Shown here: positions 12,817 through 19,701 of the stretch, in pieces | Layout: every line of letters starts with the position of its first letter | How positions within the stretch are numbered: position 1 is the stretch's first letter | IMG/VR virus record: IMGVR_UViG_3300028536_000031 | Coordinates: 1 to 32,133 of that record | Source of the DNA: a virus | Direction: 5' to 3' (one strand) | Length of the DNA stretch: 32,133 bases | Made by a program: the position numbers and the translations under genes | The notes under the pieces: model-generated | Database searches by the model: none | The model's input: only the letters and a program-made list of their open reading frames with translations | Told to the model about the DNA's origin: nothing

Positions 12817-13133
12817 CTGTGTGCCTCGCAAAGGATGTCTGTCCATGACGCGATGATCCCCATGCCATTGTCACTGCGGACGATGCAGCGGTCGCGCCCT
12901 GGCAGGCGCGGCATGGAGAGCTCCCCGAGCCCGGCTGTACTGCGGCGTATGGGCCGGGCCCGGGGCAACGCTCGATCGGAGTCACCAGGGAGGAGAGTGC
13001 GATCGAGCGAAAGGCTGGAGTAACGCACTCGTGTGTGGAGTACCTGCGGTTGTAGAGCGCAGATTGATACCCGTGGATGGGAGCCGGGGAGGTCTCCATG
13101 GGTGTTGTGATTGCGTTTCGGCGCCGCCGTCAT
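12813..13133 (-). CDS. Possible small regulatory-region gene, start uncertain
   Basis: An ATG at 13133 overlaps the HTH stop (ATGA) five bases after GGAGG, and the frame runs 106 codons to overlap the next GTG. Those overlaps look genuine. However, the first two thirds have random-looking composition and contain a strong inverted repeat. The last 33 codons, from ATG 12911 after a GGGGAG site, have GC-rich third positions (MPRLPGRDRCIVRSDNGMG and onward). Either the whole or only the 33-residue part is real. No family is recognised. Confidence 0.4.
   Translation of the reverse strand: MTAAPKRNHNTHGDLPGSHPRVSICALQPQVLHTRVRYSSLSLDRTLLPGDSDRALPRARPIRRSTAGLGELSMPRLPGRDRCIVRSDNGMGIIASWTDILCEAHR
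12969..13009. repeat. Perfect 10-bp inverted repeat with GAGTC in the spacer
   Basis: CGCTCGATCG (12969-12978) and CGATCGAGCG (13000-13009) are exact inverse copies with a 21-base spacer. A GAGTC site, the GANTC methylation sequence of alphaproteobacteria, begins the spacer (12979-12983). The repeat is close to the switch and to GcrA-like and GapR-like genes. It might be an operator or part of an origin. Its function is unknown. Confidence 0.55.
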
Positions 13134-13342
13134 GCGCGCGCCTCCGCTTTGTCGGTGGTTGAGAGGGATTCAAAGGTGATGCCCTCGCGACCCAACTCTT
13201 CAGCTAATTGCACGATAGCCAGCCAGCGCTTAGGCGGAATTCCGCGATCTCGCCAAACGCTGACGGTTGGCGGCTCCAACCCAAGCGCCGCCGCAACTTT
13301 GCCGGTGCCGCCGAGTTCGTCGATGACCGAGTCCCATGTCAT
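13130..13342 (-). CDS. Small HTH regulator (carph-isopro-like), Cro-type candidate
   Basis: The 70-residue product from ATG 13342 contains IDELGGTGKVAAALGLEPPT and VSVWRDRGIPPKRWLAIVQL, a helix-turn-helix with the RGIPPKRW element of carph-isopro domain proteins seen in phage Cro/CI-like regulators. No ribosome binding site precedes the ATG. The -10 of the upstream promoter ends at 13350-13351, so the transcript should begin at or within a base or two of the ATG and would be leaderless. It is the first gene of the leftward operon, divergent from the XRE repressor gene. Confidence 0.85.
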   Translation of the reverse strand: MTWDSVIDELGGTGKVAAALGLEPPTVSVWRDRGIPPKRWLAIVQLAEELGREGITFESLSTTDKAEARA

Positions 13343-13349
13343 GGGCGGC

Positions 13350-13379
13350 AATGTAATTTGCGATTTGCAAATTTGTCAA
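13350..13379 (-). promoter_or_regulatory. Leftward promoter overlapped by operator
   Basis: On the minus strand TTGACA (13379-13374) is followed after 17 bases by TTACAT (or after 18 by TACATT). The spacer contains the operator TTTGCAAATCGCAAA. The element matches the rightward promoter at 13754-13779 in 25 of 26 positions. It should drive the HTH gene and the leftward operon and be shut off by a bound repressor. Confidence 0.75.
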
Positions 13380-13397
13380 GCGTTTGCATCCTGTAAA
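13357..13397. promoter_or_regulatory. Left operator pair
   Basis: TTTGC-GATTT-GCAAA (13357-13371) is a dyad with 5-bp arms lying inside the leftward promoter. TTTGC-ATCCT-GTAAA (13383-13397) is the same dyad with one mismatch, 26 bases away centre to centre. They lie between the divergent HTH and XRE genes. The binding protein is probably one of those two regulators. Confidence 0.7.
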
Positions 13398-13433
13398 GCG
13401 ACCGGCCGGTGCCTTTCTGCTGAAATCCTGGTT

Positions 13434-13712
13434 ATGGCCAAGGCCCGCACCCAGGCGATTGATGCAACCGCCCGCCGTTTGAAGGCGACACGGCTGGCGC
13501 TCGACTACAAGAAGCAGATCGAGTTCGCCAAAATCCTTGGGGTCGACAAAAGCAGCTACAACCTCATGGAAAAGGGCAAAAGGCCAGTGACCTTAGATGT
13601 CGGTCTGGCGCTCAATGAGAAATTTGGCATTAGCCTCGATTGGCTCTTTGTGGGCAATGCCGCCCAGCTACCCGCGCACCTGATCACAAAACTGGTCTCG
13701 CGCGCAGCCTGA
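13434..13712 (+). CDS. XRE-family repressor, CI-like candidate
   Basis: The 92-residue product from ATG 13434 has a basic N-terminus and a helix-turn-helix (IEFAKILGVDKSSYNLMEKG, about 38-57, then KRPVTLDVGLALNEKFGI) in the usual XRE layout, with a short tail that may dimerise. There is no CI-type autoproteolysis domain, so induction would need an antirepressor or another signal. No ribosome binding site or convincing plus-strand promoter is visible upstream. The gene is bracketed by the two mirror-image promoters, which is the layout expected of the lysogeny repressor. Confidence 0.85.
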   Translation: MAKARTQAIDATARRLKATRLALDYKKQIEFAKILGVDKSSYNLMEKGKRPVTLDVGLALNEKFGISLDWLFVGNAAQLPAHLITKLVSRAA

Positions 13713-13730
13713 CCGGGGTTTCACAGTACA

Positions 13731-13776
13731 TTTGCACATTGCAAATATTCTGATTGACAGATTTGCAAATCGCAAA
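13731..13776. promoter_or_regulatory. Right operator pair
   Basis: TTTGC-ACATT-GCAAA (13731-13745) is a dyad with 6-bp arms (TTTGCA/TGCAAA), and TTTGC-AAATC-GCAAA (13762-13776) is the exact reverse complement of the left operator. Their centres are 31 bases apart, about three helical turns, which suits cooperative binding on one face of the DNA. The second lies inside the rightward promoter. Confidence 0.75.
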
Positions 13777-13783
13777 TTATAGT
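13754..13783 (+). promoter_or_regulatory. Rightward early promoter overlapped by operator
   Basis: TTGACA (13754-13759) is followed by TTATAG after 17 bases, or TATAGT after 18. The spacer is the operator. Transcription should begin near 13790 and give a leader of about 17 bases holding the GGAGG site of the first gene (ATG 13807). This is the strongest sigma70-like promoter I see in the window. Confidence 0.8.
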
Positions 13784-13806
13784 GCCCTCCATCAACGGAG
13801 GGCGCC

Positions 13807-14217
13807 ATGCAGCAATCGACCAGCCAAGCCCGTGGAGCGCTTCATTCGGCGCCCCCCTGCGCCACTGTCATAGGCGACGACATCATCGCAGCGCTGGCCA
13901 CGGCTCGGCTGCCGTCGGGCGCTCTGGTGCCGGATTCCCCGGACCTGCGCGCCATCTACCGGCGCATTGATGCGGAAGCCATCCGGCTCGGCGCCGAGAT
14001 GGCCGCAGCTTTCGATATCGACAACCTGCTCTCGCAGTCGGGATCGACGTGGCTGAAGTGCTTTTGCCGCGACATCGGACAGGCGCTAGCGACCGATCCG
14101 CGCCTTGCCGCGCTCCCAGCGCTGCGCAGTTGGGTGCATTCCGAGCGTTCTGGTCCTGTCTGCGGCACGCATGTGAACTGGTACGCCGTCCTGCTCCGCG
14201 CGGTGGTGCGGCCATGA
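13807..14217 (+). CDS. First gene of the rightward operon, hypothetical
   Basis: The product is 136 residues, preceded by GGAGG six bases upstream of ATG 13807. After a short disordered start it is helical (LRAIYRRIDAEAIRLGAEMA) with scattered cysteines and a hydrophobic C-terminus. I do not recognise the family. As the first gene after the repressed promoter it is expected to be among the earliest expressed, where phages often place host-takeover or antirepressor functions. That is inference. It overlaps the next gene as ATGA. Confidence 0.65.
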   Translation: MQQSTSQARGALHSAPPCATVIGDDIIAALATARLPSGALVPDSPDLRAIYRRIDAEAIRLGAEMAAAFDIDNLLSQSGSTWLKCFCRDIGQALATDPRLAALPALRSWVHSERSGPVCGTHVNWYAVLLRAVVRP

Positions 14218-14567
14218 CCGACGGCAAAATCGATCCGACCCGCCCAACATCGTGGCTCGACGTCATCCCTGAACTCGGCGCACCTCAAGGCACCGAAACC
14301 AACGACGCCTCCCTGCTCCCGACCGTGCATTCCTCGCTGCTCGCCGCGCGCACGCAGATCGACAACGCGATTGCGGTGGTCGAGGGCGCGATGGGTTACC
14401 AAAGTCCCGCGCCTTATTGGAAACCAAAGCTTGAAGCGTTCGACGAGATGCTCGCGGCTCTGAAAGAGGCACAGCCGCACCTTTGGCCTGAGGCTTCCAG
14501 CGTCGCGCTGTCCCGAGTTCGGACGCAGGTCCATGAGGCGGTCATCAAGGCGGAGCGGCTGTCATGA
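14214..14567 (+). CDS. Hypothetical early protein of 117 residues
   Basis: The ATG at 14214 overlaps the previous stop. The product is helical and acidic to neutral (MTDGKIDPTRPTSWLDVIPE, later IDNAIAVVEGAMGYQSPAPY). No catalytic motif is visible. It is the second gene of the early chain. I recognise no family. Confidence 0.65.
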   Translation: MTDGKIDPTRPTSWLDVIPELGAPQGTETNDASLLPTVHSSLLAARTQIDNAIAVVEGAMGYQSPAPYWKPKLEAFDEMLAALKEAQPHLWPEASSVALSRVRTQVHEAVIKAERLS

Positions 14568-14641
14568 CCTCCGCCGACTGGTTAGCGCTGGTGTCTGTGG
14601 GCTTCGCGGTCCTGTCGATCCTGATGGCGCTGGAGATGTGA
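14564..14641 (+). CDS. Membrane micro-protein of 25 residues
   Basis: The ATG overlaps the preceding stop (ATGA at 14564-14567), and the stop shares a base with the next ATG (TGATG). The product is a single hydrophobic helix flanked by short polar ends (MTSADWLALVSVGFAVLSIL and a short tail). No ribosome binding site of its own is needed if it is translationally coupled. It could act as a small membrane regulator; function unknown. Confidence 0.5.
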   Translation: MTSADWLALVSVGFAVLSILMALEM

Positions 14642-14748
14642 TGAGCGAGTGGTGGCAAGCATTCTGGCTCGGCATCTTCGTGGCCTACACGCCCGGACTG
14701 ATCGTGCTGGCGCTGCTGCTGGCACGCGCAACGGAGGAACGGAAATGA
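14641..14748 (+). CDS. Membrane micro-protein of 35 residues
   Basis: The start at 14641 is coupled to the previous stop, and the stop overlaps the next ATG. The product begins MSEWWQAFWLGIFVAYTPGL and continues with a leucine-rich membrane segment and a basic end (LLLARATEERK). It is the second of two tandem one-helix peptides. They might pair in the membrane, for example as exclusion or holin/antiholin-like factors, but this is speculation. Confidence 0.5.
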   Translation: MSEWWQAFWLGIFVAYTPGLIVLALLLARATEERK

Positions 14749-15035
14749 TCAAGATAACGCTCCCGAAAGACGAGATGCTGGCCATCCTTGATTCCGGCGC
14801 CGACGTTGTGCGGGACCAAATTGTCAGCCACGGACGATGGACAGTCGGACACGAGCTGATCTTCCGCCGCGATGGGAAGCTGTACCGAACGCATTATCAG
14901 CGCGGCGCAACAGAATCTCAGGACGAGGGCCCTTGGGAATACACAAACCCGGTCATCTGCACGGAAGTGATCGCCGTGGAAAAGACTGTCGTCGATTACA
15001 CCAACGCCCCGGAAGCCGAGGTGTCGGCGTCATGA
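14745..15035 (+). CDS. Hypothetical early protein of 96 residues
   Basis: The ATG at 14745 has GGAGG seven bases upstream and overlaps the previous stop. The product mixes beta strands (HELIFRRDGKLYRTHYQRG) and acidic helices and is probably a small globular protein. No known motif is visible. It belongs to the unbroken ATGA-linked chain. Confidence 0.65.
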   Translation: MIKITLPKDEMLAILDSGADVVRDQIVSHGRWTVGHELIFRRDGKLYRTHYQRGATESQDEGPWEYTNPVICTEVIAVEKTVVDYTNAPEAEVSAS

Positions 15036-15229
15036 TCGACCAGAAACTAAAGACCGCCGCGCTGTGTCTCGCGTGGAACATCCACAACATTGCGAACAAC
15101 GCGCGCACGAACGCCGACTTTGACGATGCGCTTTGGCAGGCGCTTGAGAACTTCCGACTTGAGCTTGAGGGCATGAAACGGGGGGAGAGCCTGCGGCCTT
15201 TCACCGTGATCGACGGAGGCGCCGCATGA
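15032..15229 (+). CDS. Hypothetical early protein of 65 residues
   Basis: The ATG at 15032 overlaps the previous stop. The product begins MIDQKLKTAALCLAWNIHNI and is helical with a short polar end. Its stop overlaps the next start. No family is recognised. Confidence 0.6.
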   Translation: MIDQKLKTAALCLAWNIHNIANNARTNADFDDALWQALENFRLELEGMKRGESLRPFTVIDGGAA

Positions 15230-15591
15230 ACGCGGTGATTGAGTATTTCTTTGGCCGCCCCGCGCCGGAGCCCTTGCCCGAGCCGTTCTGGCGCAACCGC
15301 ATCCCGCAAATGAGGAGGGAGGAGTCCATGAGCGATGTTGAGCAAGCGATCAAACAAATGGGGCGACGCGACTTTGAGCATCCGCGCGACCTGGACCGGG
15401 GCCGCCCGCCGCTCCAGATCCCCGAAACTCCGGACCTGTTCGCCGACGGGCTGGAGATCGCGCAGTCCGTCCTCGACTGGGAGGAGCGCGCCGGGCAGCC
15501 GATCGCGCCGCTGATCGAGCACATCAAGGCGGCACAGCAGTTGCGTAAGAGCATCGTGGCGAAAGCCGAGGATAACGGGAGCACATCATGA
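15226..15591 (+). CDS. Hypothetical early protein with a second in-frame start
   Basis: The full product is 121 residues from ATG 15226, with GGAGG six bases upstream. A second ATG at 15328 stands after GGAGGAG at good spacing, in the same frame, so an 87-residue shorter form beginning [19 protein letters not shown] is possible. The first 34 residues contain [14 protein letters not shown]. The C-terminal part is helical and ends in Lys- and Ser-containing sequence. I do not recognise the family. Confidence 0.6.
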   Translation: MNAVIEYFFGRPAPEPLPEPFWRNRIPQMRREESMSDVEQAIKQMGRRDFEHPRDLDRGRPPLQIPETPDLFADGLEIAQSVLDWEERAGQPIAPLIEHIKAAQQLRKSIVAKAEDNGSTS

Positions 15592-16229
15592 AGTTCGACA
15601 TTCTCAACCGCATCACAGGCAAGGTCCAATTCATCGCCGAAATCGACTGCGCCGAAGACACATCGCGTGAAATCAAGGTCGGTCTGGCAGTCAAGTGGGG
15701 CATCAAAGTGTGCGCCGACCTCGCGGACGCCGACCTCGCGCGCGCCAACCTCGCGCGCGCCAACCTCGCGGGCGCCGACCTCGCGGACGCCAACCTCGCG
15801 GGCGCCAACCTCGCGGGCGCCGACCTCGCGGGCGCCAACCTCGCGGACGCCGACCTCGCGGGCGCCAACCTCGCGGACGCCGACCTCGCGGGCGCCCTGA
15901 AAATCAAAAACGAGGAAATCCCTTCGATCCCCAAGATCGACAGCGTCATCCTGGGCGAGATCGAGAAGAAAGGCGGCACGCTCGACATGTCCTGTTGGCA
16001 CGGCCCTGAGGGATGGTGTGGCACAACGCACTGCCGCGCTGGCTGGGCCGTGCATTGTGCCGGCAAACCCGGGAAGGCACTGGAGGACAAGGTCGGCACG
16101 CAGAGCGCAGCGATGCTGATCTATCAGAAATCGCGCCCCGGGCAGCGATTGCCGTGGTTCTTTGCGCCGGAAGAAAAGGCGATGGCGGATCTCCGCAAGT
16201 GTGCTGCCGAGCAGGAGGTCAGCACATGA
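15588..16229 (+). CDS. Pentapeptide-repeat protein with conserved Cys/Trp C-terminal domain
   Basis: The product is 213 residues. Residues 43-102 are 12 consecutive A-(D/N)-L-A-x repeats, which fold as a right-handed quadrilateral beta helix, often a DNA mimic that binds gyrase in the Qnr/MfpA class. The C-terminal domain holds [20 protein letters not shown] and AMLIYQKS, a conserved accessory domain found with such repeats in phages. Whether this one inhibits gyrase is not known; in a phage it might protect or redirect host gyrase. It overlaps both neighbours by four bases. Confidence 0.85.
   Translation: MKFDILNRITGKVQFIAEIDCAEDTSREIKVGLAVKWGIKVCADLADADLARANLARANLAGADLADANLAGANLAGADLAGANLADADLAGANLADADLAGALKIKNEEIPSIPKIDSVILGEIEKKGGTLDMSCWHGPEGWCGTTHCRAGWAVHCAGKPGKALEDKVGTQSAAMLIYQKSRPGQRLPWFFAPEEKAMADLRKCAAEQEVST
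15714..15893 (+). repeat. 12 tandem 15-bp units encoding the pentapeptide repeat
   Basis: The unit GCC-(G/A)AC-CTC-GCG-(G/C)(A/G)C recurs 12 times without a break. Codons at constant positions are identical in every copy. The near identity suggests recent slippage expansion, in contrast to older pentapeptide proteins whose codons have diverged. The tract is open in several frames on both strands because its length is a multiple of three. Confidence 0.9.
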
Positions 16230-16705
16230 TTGATGCTGCGGGCGTTCGCGAGTTGTTGGATTACGACCAAGCCACAGGCGATCTGCGCTGGAGGAAACGC
16301 ACATCTAATCGAGTCTATGTCGGTGATGTAGCCGGCTGGATCGGAGACAACGGCTATCGGCGGATCGAAATCGATAGCACGCCGTACTTGGTGCACCGAC
16401 TCATTTGGCTCTGGATGACAGGCGAGTGGCCCGCGGTTGAAGTTGACCACCGTGACGGCAACAGAGCAAACAACCGATGGGACAATCTTCGCGCCGCCAG
16501 TATCGCTCAGAACAGACAGAACATGCGCGGCCACGCTGCGGTGAAGGGGGCCTATTTCAACAAGCGCACCGATCGTTGGTATTCGGCGATCAGAGCTAAC
16601 GGTAAGCGGAAGCACTTGGGTTCTTTCAACACTCAATCCGAGGCGGCAGCAGCGTATCAGCGCGCTTCCGTTGCCCTACATGGCGAATTTGCGAGGCCAA
16701 CATGA
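16226..16705 (+). CDS. HNH endonuclease with AP2 domain
   Basis: The product is 159 residues. An HNH_3-type core has VDHRDGN (73-79) and NNRWDNLR (82-89). A C-terminal AP2 DNA-binding domain (about 106-157) contains [16 protein letters not shown] and [17 protein letters not shown]. This two-domain layout is typical of phage homing endonucleases. Unlike the antisense HNH near the capsid gene, this one is embedded in the operon with four-base overlaps on both sides, so it is expressed early and does not interrupt the reading of its neighbours. Confidence 0.88.
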   Translation: MIDAAGVRELLDYDQATGDLRWRKRTSNRVYVGDVAGWIGDNGYRRIEIDSTPYLVHRLIWLWMTGEWPAVEVDHRDGNRANNRWDNLRAASIAQNRQNMRGHAAVKGAYFNKRTDRWYSAIRANGKRKHLGSFNTQSEAAAAYQRASVALHGEFARPT

Positions 16706-17157
16706 AGATCGTGATGAGAATTGCAGCCCTCATTTGCGCACTTGCAGCCAGCAGCGAGATAGCGTCCGCAACGATAGCGTGTCGGTCATCGCCTGGAAGC
16801 GACGACTATTACCAATATCGATTGATCGAAGGAAAGCGTTGTTGGTACGCCGGGCACACCAAGCTCGAAAAGTCGGCGCTCGCGTGGAAATTACGAGATA
16901 CCACAGGCAGCGAGAACACGTCCCGCCTCAGCGTGAGGGTCAAAGCTCCAGCCGCGCGGCTTCAGGGGCCTCCCGAGCAACAGCGCAACACCTTGGGCGT
17001 GACAGCCGGAGAGACGGCACCCAACTTCGACGCCGTGTTCAGGCACTTCCGCGCCTACGACGTCGCCCGGCCGGTCGTGCATCTCCTCTATCCGTTGCGC
17101 GTGCAGCAGGCGTACGGCGCGCGGCCGGTCGCAACGATCGCATATCGTCAGCAGTGA
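16702..17157 (+). CDS. Exported protein of 151 residues
   Basis: A Sec signal peptide is clear: [20 protein letters not shown], cleavage likely near ASA. The mature part begins with a Cys-bearing beta motif (DYYQYRLIEGKRCWYAGHTK), which I recognise as a pattern of small secreted proteins common in Rhizobiales; the rest is Arg/Pro-rich. It is the only early-operon product predicted to leave the cytoplasm. It may alter the cell surface of infected or lysogenic cells; that is inference. ATGA overlap links it to the HNH gene. Confidence 0.6.
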   Translation: MKIVMRIAALICALAASSEIASATIACRSSPGSDDYYQYRLIEGKRCWYAGHTKLEKSALAWKLRDTTGSENTSRLSVRVKAPAARLQGPPEQQRNTLGVTAGETAPNFDAVFRHFRAYDVARPVVHLLYPLRVQQAYGARPVATIAYRQQ

Positions 17158-17168
17158 AGGAGAGCGCT

Positions 17169-17759
17169 ATGCAGACCGAGGTTGTGAATGTTGATCGCAC
17201 TGAGGCTCGCCGACTTTATCGCAAATACAAGGAGCATCTGCACTACTCGCCGCCGATCGATGACGAGATCAGGCGCGCCTATCAGCTTATCGCGCAAGGC
17301 AGGACGATCATCAAGGCGCTGGAGAGTATCAGGGTCGCAGGGCTGAACGCACAAGGCTGGCCTAAATTGGCGATCGCGCCGGCCGATGCGCTCAGCGTCG
17401 ACTGCCGGATGGAGGCAAACGGCGCCGCGCGGTTCGATGGCCGTAGGTCCAAGACCTGGATCAGACACGACGCGCCCGCCATGCTGCAGCATCGAAGTGT
17501 GTTCAAGTTTCCTCGCGGCTCGTTCCCGGGCGCGAAAGACATGTGGAGCGCCACCGCGCTCGTGCCGGGCATTCCGCTTCACCTCCGGCCTCAGCGCGGG
17601 CTCGCGAACTATCACATCCTGTGGGAGGCGGAATGGACCAAGATCGTGCCGCGTGATCCGTTCCTGCTTCGCCGTATCGGCAAGGCCGATCTGTGGCTGG
17701 TGGTTGGCGCTTGGGACCTGACTGAGGTCGAGAGAGCCGCCCTCGCGACACGCATCTGA
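17169..17759 (+). CDS. Hypothetical early protein of 196 residues
   Basis: The ATG at 17169 follows an AAGGAG site by six bases. The N-terminal part is helical and charged (DRTEARRLYRKYKEHLHYSP), the middle basic, and the C-terminal part beta-rich (NYHILWEAEWTKIVPRDPFL) followed by LWLVVGAWDLTEVE. It precedes the exonuclease gene. I do not recognise the family; DNA binding is possible but unproven. Confidence 0.65.
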   Translation: MQTEVVNVDRTEARRLYRKYKEHLHYSPPIDDEIRRAYQLIAQGRTIIKALESIRVAGLNAQGWPKLAIAPADALSVDCRMEANGAARFDGRRSKTWIRHDAPAMLQHRSVFKFPRGSFPGAKDMWSATALVPGIPLHLRPQRGLANYHILWEAEWTKIVPRDPFLLRRIGKADLWLVVGAWDLTEVERAALATRI

Positions 17760-17763
17760 GCGG

Positions 17764-18702
17764 ATGACAATGCCTGATCCAACCAAGCAAACGCTCTCGG
17801 CGACGCAGACGCCCGCACTGTTCGGCGCCTCGCCCTATCTCACGCGCTGGATGCTGTTGCGCCATTTCATCCACGGCGACCCGATCGATGGCCCCGCGCA
17901 CAACCGGATGGATTGGGGCAAACGCATGCAGCCGCTCATCCTCGCGCAGGCGGCTGAGGACCTGCACCTGGAGGTCCGGCCGAACGCGGATGACGCCTAC
18001 GTGCGCCGCGGCCTTCTCGGCTGCACGCGCGACGCGATCGTCATCTGCCCTGATCGCGGCCCGGGCGCGCTCGAATGCAAGGCCGTGTTCGATTACGGCG
18101 TATGGATGACGACCTGGGATGGCGGCAAGACGCCGCCCAAGCATGTCGAGATTCAGACCCAGCAGCAGATGATGGTCGGCGATGATTCGCAATCATTCAC
18201 TTGGGGCGTCATCGCGGTGTGGGTGTGCGGCGAGATGAAGTATTTCGAGCGCAAGCCGATCGATGATCTATGGGTCGAGATCATCGAGGCGGCGGCAGAG
18301 TTCTTCGACGACGTCGCCGCGAGGCGCGAAGGTGATCCGTTCGGTGATCCGGTCGAGATGCCGCTGCTCAACGCGCTGTTCCCGATCAAGGCCGGGAAAG
18401 TGATCGACCTGACCAACGAGCCGAACGCCGAGCACCTCGCCGAGGAGGTCAAGATGTGGGCGTGGCACGCCGCCCAGCAACGTGGTCACCAGAAGGGCGC
18501 AGACGCCATAAAGGCAAAGATGAGGGCACTGATCGGCAATGCCCAGGAGGCGCGCCTCCCGCACGGGGTCGTGGTGCGCGCCAAGCAGCAGAGCCGCAAG
18601 GGGTACACCGTCGCGCCCACCACCTTCACCGTGCTTGATCCGTTTGTGCCTGAGGGTGCGTCAACGTCGGCGCCGGGCGCGAACATTCTTGCGGGAGGCT
18701 GA
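17764..18702 (+). CDS. YqaJ-type (lambda exonuclease-like) viral recombinase
   Basis: This 312-residue PD-(D/E)xK nuclease has MDWGKRMQPL (49-58), G86-C-T-R-D90, ECK (E104, K106) and VEIQTQQQMMV (128-138), the ordered motifs of the YqaJ/lambda Exo family. It resects one strand from DNA ends to expose single-stranded DNA for annealing by RecT, encoded next. Together with rusA it supplies a complete phage recombination set. The start is ATG 17764 or the in-frame ATG at 17770; neither has a strong ribosome binding site. Confidence 0.88.
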   Translation: MTMPDPTKQTLSATQTPALFGASPYLTRWMLLRHFIHGDPIDGPAHNRMDWGKRMQPLILAQAAEDLHLEVRPNADDAYVRRGLLGCTRDAIVICPDRGPGALECKAVFDYGVWMTTWDGGKTPPKHVEIQTQQQMMVGDDSQSFTWGVIAVWVCGEMKYFERKPIDDLWVEIIEAAAEFFDDVAARREGDPFGDPVEMPLLNALFPIKAGKVIDLTNEPNAEHLAEEVKMWAWHAAQQRGHQKGADAIKAKMRALIGNAQEARLPHGVVVRAKQQSRKGYTVAPTTFTVLDPFVPEGASTSAPGANILAGG

Positions 18703-18705
18703 GCC

Positions 18706-19701
18706 GTGGCGAACGAGCTTGTCGTCATCGAGCGGCAATTGCAGGCGGTCGAGCCGCGGCTCCACAGTGCGCTCGGCGGCATGATGCCGACCAAGCGGCT
18801 GATCCAAACCGTGCTCGTGTCATGCGAACGCACGCCCAAGCTGCTGGCTTGCCGGCCGCAGTCTATCCTGAATGGCGCGATGACGTTCGCCGTGCTCGGG
18901 CTTCCTGTCGACGGCACGACTGGTCAAGGCTTTCTGCTGCCCTTCAAGGAAACGGCACAGGCGGCCATCGGCTACAAGGGCTACAACACGCTAGGCGCGC
19001 GGGCGAGTCTGACGATCACGGGCGCCGCCGTGCGCGAGGACGACTATCTGTTCGATTATCTGCTCGGCGACAAAGCCTTCGTCTCCCACAAGCCGCGGCT
19101 CGGCAGCAGCGCGAAGATCATCGCATTCTGGGCAGTCGCTGCCGCCGAGGATCGCCCGCCGATCGTCGCCATTCTCTCGATGAGCGATGTGATGGCGATC
19201 AAGGATCGGTCGCCGGCCGTCCGCGGGAACGCCGACACGCCTTGGAACGATCCGCACATCGGCTTCATCGCGATGGGCGAGAAGTCGGCCAAGCGCCGGC
19301 TCGCGCGCTCAACGCCGCTCATCACCGAGGCGCCGCAGTTCATGATGGGGGCGCGCATGGAGGAGGCGTTCGACGAGCAGGGCAAGACGTCGTGGATATC
19401 GCCCGAGCGTGGCGTCGTCGTCGAAGGCGACTATGCAACGCAGCCGACGTATCAGCCAGTCGAGACACCGACCGCACAGCAATTGATTTCGCCGCCCGCC
19501 CCCTCTGCGGCAACGGCCCCCTCTGTGTCCCAGGGTGGGGCGGGCGAGACTCTCTCGTTTGAGGCGATGGCGCGCGAGGCCGCAACACGTGGCCGCGATG
19601 TGTTCAACGGCTTCTATAAGGCGCGCACGGGCCCCGAGCAAAAACGCCTGCGTGAGATGAAGCCGGAGCTTGAAGCGCTTATGCCGGAGGCAACGCCATG
19701 A
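18706..19701 (+). CDS. recT: RecT-family single-strand annealing protein
   Basis: The product is 331 residues from GTG 18706, seven bases after GGGAGG. The core shows RecT features: ERTPKLLACRPQSILNGAMT (about 41-60), LPVDGTTGQGFLLPFKET, AIGYKGYNTLGARASLTITG and a central FWAVAAAEDRPPIVAILSMS. The C-terminal 80 residues are low-complexity and then helical. It binds the single strands made by the preceding exonuclease and anneals them, supporting recombination and concatemer formation. Confidence 0.9.
   Translation: MANELVVIERQLQAVEPRLHSALGGMMPTKRLIQTVLVSCERTPKLLACRPQSILNGAMTFAVLGLPVDGTTGQGFLLPFKETAQAAIGYKGYNTLGARASLTITGAAVREDDYLFDYLLGDKAFVSHKPRLGSSAKIIAFWAVAAAEDRPPIVAILSMSDVMAIKDRSPAVRGNADTPWNDPHIGFIAMGEKSAKRRLARSTPLITEAPQFMMGARMEEAFDEQGKTSWISPERGVVVEGDYATQPTYQPVETPTAQQLISPPAPSAATAPSVSQGGAGETLSFEAMAREAATRGRDVFNGFYKARTGPEQKRLREMKPELEALMPEATP

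Noticed and set aside
13077-13433. Upstream extension of the XRE repressor frame
   Set aside because: The extra codons run through the divergent HTH gene and the operators, so the ATG at 13434 is the sensible start.
15201-16304. Long minus-strand frame with REVG-type repeats across the pentapeptide gene
   Set aside because: The repeat is a multiple of three in length, so several frames stay open through it. The sense frame has a ribosome-coupled start and known domain structure.
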